Below, in pieces: positions 6,109 through 9,154 of a stretch of 9,154 nt of DNA. Within the stretch, counting starts at the first letter, position 1. Each line of letters starts with the position of its first letter. The DNA comes from Sphingosinicella sp041621755. GTDB lineage: Bacteria > Pseudomonadota > Alphaproteobacteria > Sphingomonadales > Sphingomonadaceae. Made by a program: the position numbers and the translations under genes. The notes beneath the pieces were generated by a model that was given only the letters and a program-made list of their open reading frames with translations, was not told the DNA's origin and made no database searches. The DNA lies in NCBI GenBank assembly GCA_041621755.1, contig JBFKAE010000124.1, positions 1 to 9,154 on the forward strand, given 5' to 3'.

Positions 6109-8919
6109 ATGATGAAGCCACGAAATCGCAAACTATTGACGCGTGCTGCAGCGGCACTCGCCTTGTCGGCTGCTATGCCGATGCTGGCTGCCCCTGCAAA
6201 TGCAGATGCAAGAAGCGACTCCAACGCAGCCTATGTAAAGGGATTCCAAAGTTTTCAGGGGGGCGACTATCGTACGGCGCGCATTGAATTTTTAAAGGCG
6301 CTCAAATCCAATCCCAATAATGGCCTTGCCCGCGTACTTCAGGCGCGCGTCGCGCTCGAAATGGGCGGCGGTGTTGCGGCGCAGACAGAACTCGAACGCG
6401 CTGTTCAGGCCGGTGTGCCTGAAGAAAAATTGCGTCATTTGAAGGCGCATGCTCTGCTTCTTCAAAACGAACTTGCCGATGCGATGGACCTTCTTGATCC
6501 AAAAACCATTCCACCACAATTTGCTGCCTATGCGGCGCGGCTTCGTGGCAGGATTCTCTACCAGCAGCAAAGGCCTGAAAAGGCGGCGGCAGAATTCGCT
6601 CTCGCCCAGCGTCTCGCGCCAAAAGACCCTGACACGTTGATCGATGTGGCGCGGTTCAAGGCGGCAAGCGGTGATTTGCCCGTTGCAGAAACGCTCGTCG
6701 ACAGGGTCGTCGCCGGACGACCAACAAATGTGAAGGCGCTGTTGCTGAAGGGCGATATTGTTCGTCGATCCCAGGGGCTTGAACCTGCGCTGCCATATTT
6801 CAATCGCGCGATCGAAGTGGATCCGAACAATGTTGAAGCCCTGCTTGAAAGGGCCGCAACGCTCGGCGATCTGAAACGCGAAGAGGAAGCGCGCAAGGAT
6901 CTGAAACGGGTTCAGAATCTGGTGCCTGAACACCCGCTGGGGCTTTATCTTGGCGCCGTGCTTGAAATGCGGGCTGGCCAGTATGAAAAGGCCCGCAACC
7001 TGATGACCCGGACCAAGGGGACCTTGGAAGCCTATGTCCCGGCGCTGATTTTACAAGGTATGCTTGCTTATCAGGCGAACGACACATCAACGGCGGCCAG
7101 CTATTTCAGCAAGGTCGTCGCCGCGCAGCCGCAAAGCGCGCTTGCCCGGAAACTTTATGCCGCTGCCCAGCTGCGTGGTAATGATGCGAAGGGCGCCATT
7201 GATACACTGGCCCCGCTTGTTGATCGCGGCGCAGCCGATGGGCGTACCTACGCGCTCTATGGTTCGGCTTTGGCGCGCGACAATCGGATGGAAGACGCGC
7301 AGACATATTTGCAAAAGGCGGTTGAGGAAACGCCGGATGCTGGCCAGATTCGCACGCAGCTCGCCATGACACAGATGTTGCAAGGCAATACGGATGCAGC
7401 CGAAGCCGGTTTGCTGGAAGTTTTGAAAGAGGACTCCAAATCGCTGCAGGCTTTGATGGTGCTCAGCCTGATCCAGATCCGCGAGAAAGACTATAAAGCG
7501 GCGCTGGTCACGACCAATCGTATCGTCAAACTCTATCCGGATATGCCCGTTGGCTATAATATTCGCGGCGGTGCGGAGTTGGGCGCGGGGGATCGCAAAA
7601 AGGCCGAGGCCAGCTTCCGCGCGGCGCTTGCCAAAAAACCTGACTATGCCGAAGCCAGACGCAATCTTGCGCAGGTTCTGGTTGCGACCGGCAAGTTCGC
7701 CGAGGCCGAACGCGAACTGAAACTTATATTGGAAACCGACAAGCAAGACGCTGCGGCGCTTGCGGCGCTTGCCGATCTTGCAGGGCAGCAGGGCAAGACG
7801 AACGCTCGCATCGGGTGGCTGCGTCAGGCGGCCGCGGCCGACGGCAGCAAGCTTAAGCCACGCGCGCAGCTTGCGCTTGCCTATCTCGATACAAATCAGA
7901 AAAAGCAGGCGCTTGACGAGGTGTCGAGCCTGCTTCGGGACTTCCCGGAAGACCCGCAGGCGATTCTGACCGCCGCGCGCGTTTATGAGCAGACGGGCGA
8001 CACGCGACGCCTTTCGTCGGCACTCAACCGCCTGGTGTCGATCAGGCCGAGCAGCGCGCCGCCACGGGTCATGCTCGCGCGATCATTCGAGGAGACAAAA
8101 CGTCCGGCAGACGCCCGCACGACGCTCGAACGCTCACTTTCGGTCGCCGGTATGGAGAAAGCGCAGATTTATGCCGAATTGATTGCCTTTGAAATGCGCC
8201 AGTCGCGGCCTGATGCTGCGAAGTCATGGGCAGAGCGGTTCCGCAAGGAAGATGCAAAGTCACCTCTTGCCGATCTTGCGCTCGGCCAAGCCTATATTAA
8301 GGCGAAAAACCCGACCGAAGCGCTCAAACATCTTGAAGCGGCTCGCAAGATAAAATTCACTGATCCGGTCGCGCGCGCAATGTCGTCGGCCTATGTCGCC
8401 CTCAACAGGCCGCGAGACGGGATCGCCATTTTGCAGGCCTATCAAAAGGCCAATCCGCGTGACACCAAGGCGCTTGTCGCGATTGCAGAACTTCAGCTTG
8501 GACAAAAACAGTATAAGGCGGCGATTGCAAACTATGAGGCGCTGCTGAAAATCGATGTGGCGTCACCGGTCGTGCTCAACAACCTTGCGTGGGCCTATTC
8601 CATGGTTGGCGACAAGCGCGCGCTTGGCATTGCAAAACGCGCTTATGCTGCAGGATCTGGCATTCCATCGGTCATGGATACATATGCCTGGATATTGTTG
8701 CGCAACAAGGAAAACCCCAAACTTGCGCTCAACCTCTTGAAACGCGCGGTCGCCCGGCAACCGAGCGACCCGGATATGCGCTATCACCTTGCCGTCGCAC
8801 ATCAGGTAAATGGCGAGCGTGAGGAAGCGGTCAAGGTGCTGAAAACAGCGCTGAAGAGCCGTCGTTTTGAAAGCCGAGCGCGTGCCGAGGCGCTGCTCAA
8901 GAGCTTGCAGGCGGGCTAG
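6109..8919 (+). CDS. prsT: PEP-CTERM system TPR-repeat protein PrsT, predicted secreted to the periplasm
   Basis: Large TPR solenoid of the TIGR02917 family, which travels with XrtA, PrsK and PrsR; its exact job is not established, but scaffolding or export of exopolysaccharide or PEP-CTERM proteins is plausible. The product has 936 residues. A signal peptide covers 1-32: basic RNRK and R near the start, a hydrophobic Ala/Leu core, and an Ala-Asn-Ala site followed by DAR. The rest is almost wholly 34-residue helix pairs, seen as repeated A-x-Y/F...A-x-x-x-P spacing, for example FNRAIEVDPNNVEALLERA, FRAALAKKPDYAEARRNLA and LKRAVARQPSDPDMRYHLA. The C-terminal block with NNLAWAYS and MDTYAWILL is characteristic of PrsT. 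No cysteine is present anywhere, so the lipobox implied by the family's lipoprotein label is absent. The start is ATG 6109 (or 6112), with AGGA at 6100-6103; an in-frame GTG at 6088 would place seven polar residues before the signal and lacks a good ribosome site. Confidence 0.9.
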   Translation: MMKPRNRKLLTRAAAALALSAAMPMLAAPANADARSDSNAAYVKGFQSFQGGDYRTARIEFLKALKSNPNNGLARVLQARVALEMGGGVAAQTELERAVQAGVPEEKLRHLKAHALLLQNELADAMDLLDPKTIPPQFAAYAARLRGRILYQQQRPEKAAAEFALAQRLAPKDPDTLIDVARFKAASGDLPVAETLVDRVVAGRPTNVKALLLKGDIVRRSQGLEPALPYFNRAIEVDPNNVEALLERAATLGDLKREEEARKDLKRVQNLVPEHPLGLYLGAVLEMRAGQYEKARNLMTRTKGTLEAYVPALILQGMLAYQANDTSTAASYFSKVVAAQPQSALARKLYAAAQLRGNDAKGAIDTLAPLVDRGAADGRTYALYGSALARDNRMEDAQTYLQKAVEETPDAGQIRTQLAMTQMLQGNTDAAEAGLLEVLKEDSKSLQALMVLSLIQIREKDYKAALVTTNRIVKLYPDMPVGYNIRGGAELGAGDRKKAEASFRAALAKKPDYAEARRNLAQVLVATGKFAEAERELKLILETDKQDAAALAALADLAGQQGKTNARIGWLRQAAAADGSKLKPRAQLALAYLDTNQKKQALDEVSSLLRDFPEDPQAILTAARVYEQTGDTRRLSSALNRLVSIRPSSAPPRVMLARSFEETKRPADARTTLERSLSVAGMEKAQIYAELIAFEMRQSRPDAAKSWAERFRKEDAKSPLADLALGQAYIKAKNPTEALKHLEAARKIKFTDPVARAMSSAYVALNRPRDGIAILQAYQKANPRDTKALVAIAELQLGQKQYKAAIANYEALLKIDVASPVVLNNLAWAYSMVGDKRALGIAKRAYAAGSGIPSVMDTYAWILLRNKENPKLALNLLKRAVARQPSDPDMRYHLAVAHQVNGEREEAVKVLKTALKSRRFESRARAEALLKSLQAG

Positions 8920-8930
8920 GGTCAGGACCC
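8919..8930. repeat. Short palindrome overlapping the prsT stop codon
   Basis: GGGTC (8919-8923) and GACCC (8926-8930) are inverted repeats around AG, beginning on the last base of the TAG stop and followed by ATTAAATG. Such short GGGTC/GACCC palindromes resemble motifs seen at edges of dispersed repeats, but that link is from memory and weak; one copy in a window cannot establish it. Confidence 0.25.
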
Positions 8931-8982
8931 ATTAAATGCACGCCCGTGATGGTGTAAGAGCGGGATGAGGCGCGAGGAAAGG

Positions 8983-9015
8983 CCGTGTCGGCGTGGCATC
9001 GCCACGTCGGCACGG
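8983..9015 (+). terminator. Strong hairpin after prsT, probable transcription terminator
   Basis: Two 15-base arms, CCGTGTCGGCGTGGC (8983-8997) and GCCACGTCGGCACGG (9001-9015), pair over their full length with 13 Watson-Crick pairs and two G-U pairs, closed by a three-base ATC loop. The two non-complementary positions are both wobble pairs in plus-strand RNA, which favours function as RNA from this strand. Only GTTTG follows, so the U tract is poor. It lies 63 bases after the prsT stop and could end the operon or protect the mRNA 3' end. Confidence 0.5.
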
Positions 9016-9104
9016 GTTTGACGCTGCGGATCGCCCGCTATTGCGCCACAGGACATGGCCAGCCCGGCACAGACATGTTTGCTCCATGGCGGCGTTGCTC
9101 AATT

Positions 9105-9127
9105 GCCCGATAGCGCCGCTATCGGGC
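9105..9127. repeat. Perfect 11-bp inverted repeat with one-base centre
   Basis: GCCCGATAGCG (9105-9115) and CGCTATCGGGC (9117-9127) are exact inverse complements around a single C. No T run follows, and a one-base loop is poor for RNA folding, so a DNA-level site (protein binding or cruciform) or the core of a dispersed palindromic repeat is as likely as a terminator. CATGGC at 9085-9090 and GCCATG at 9141-9146 flank it as outer inverted repeats. A degenerate relative, CGCCCGCTATTGCG, lies at 9032-9045. Confidence 0.45.
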
Positions 9128-9154
9128 GCATTCGCGCCTTGCCATGAACCAAAC

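Larger units (their letters stand above)
8931..9154. other. Palindrome-rich intergenic tail without a supported gene
   Basis: No reading frame here has family resemblance or a good ribosome site; the longest small frame noticed from an ATG (9055-9147, 30 codons) is not convincing. The stretch holds the terminator-like hairpin and the nested inverted repeats described separately. It may be ordinary intergenic DNA, or the edge of a repeat or mobile element continuing beyond the window. Confidence 0.4.

Noticed and set aside
6292..6933. 213-codon minus-strand frame inside prsT
   Set aside because: It lies opposite a clear TPR-coding frame, has the Cys/Arg/Phe-rich look of an antisense shadow and matches no family I recognise.
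7087..7746. 219-codon minus-strand frame inside prsT
   Set aside because: Shadow of the same kind; the plus frame is continuous TPR sequence over this whole stretch.
7752..7775. Short tandem GCGGCGCTT repeat within prsT
   Set aside because: It encodes the ordinary Ala/Leu helix pattern of a TPR (ALAALADLA) and is too short to suggest more.
9055..9147. 30-codon plus-strand frame in the tail
   Set aside because: It is short, has no ribosome site, and runs through the 11-bp palindrome, so nothing supports coding.

Overview
The window carries one end of a divergent exopolysaccharide / PEP-CTERM (exosortase XrtA type) locus from a Gram-negative bacterium, most likely an alphaproteobacterium of the sphingomonad kind. 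This placement is inferred from protein character, an Ala/Arg-rich export signal and a base composition that looks, by eye, like mid-to-high fifties percent GC. No 16S or other marker gene is present, so genus is not claimed.

Layout. Positions 1-995 (minus strand, running off the left edge) encode the first 331 residues of a mannose-1-phosphate guanylyltransferase that makes GDP-mannose. Positions 996-1206 are a divergent regulatory region. It holds a candidate sigma-54 promoter pointing right, a sigma-70-like promoter pointing left that overlaps it, and a near-perfect 20-bp dyad. Positions 1207-8919 are four plus-strand genes in a probable operon: a polyprenyl-phosphate sugar-1-phosphate transferase of the TIGR03013 type, the membrane histidine kinase PrsK, the sigma-54-dependent response regulator PrsR, and the exported TPR protein PrsT. 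Gaps between them are 6, 16 and 65 bases. Positions 8920-9154 contain no convincing gene but are rich in inverted repeats, including a strong terminator-like hairpin just after prsT.

How it fits together. PrsK, PrsR and PrsT are named protein families (TIGR02916, TIGR02915, TIGR02917) that co-occur with exosortase XrtA, PEP-CTERM proteins and an exopolysaccharide cluster. PrsK would sense a signal at the membrane and phosphorylate PrsR at Asp55. PrsR has an intact GAFTGA loop and a Fis-type DNA-binding helix, and would activate sigma-54 promoters. The only good sigma-54-like site found sits directly upstream of this operon, which suggests positive autoregulation coupled to the first step of polysaccharide assembly. 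The sugar transferase would load the lipid carrier and the GDP-mannose enzyme would supply activated sugar. PrsT would act in the periplasm, perhaps in export or assembly. Exosortase, PEP-CTERM substrates and most glycosyltransferases are not in the window and are expected beyond its edges.

The system is a known one. The less ordinary points are the sigma-54 site and dyad, a PrsT that contains no cysteine and so cannot be the lipoprotein its family name implies, the TTG start of the sugar transferase, and the palindrome-rich tail.
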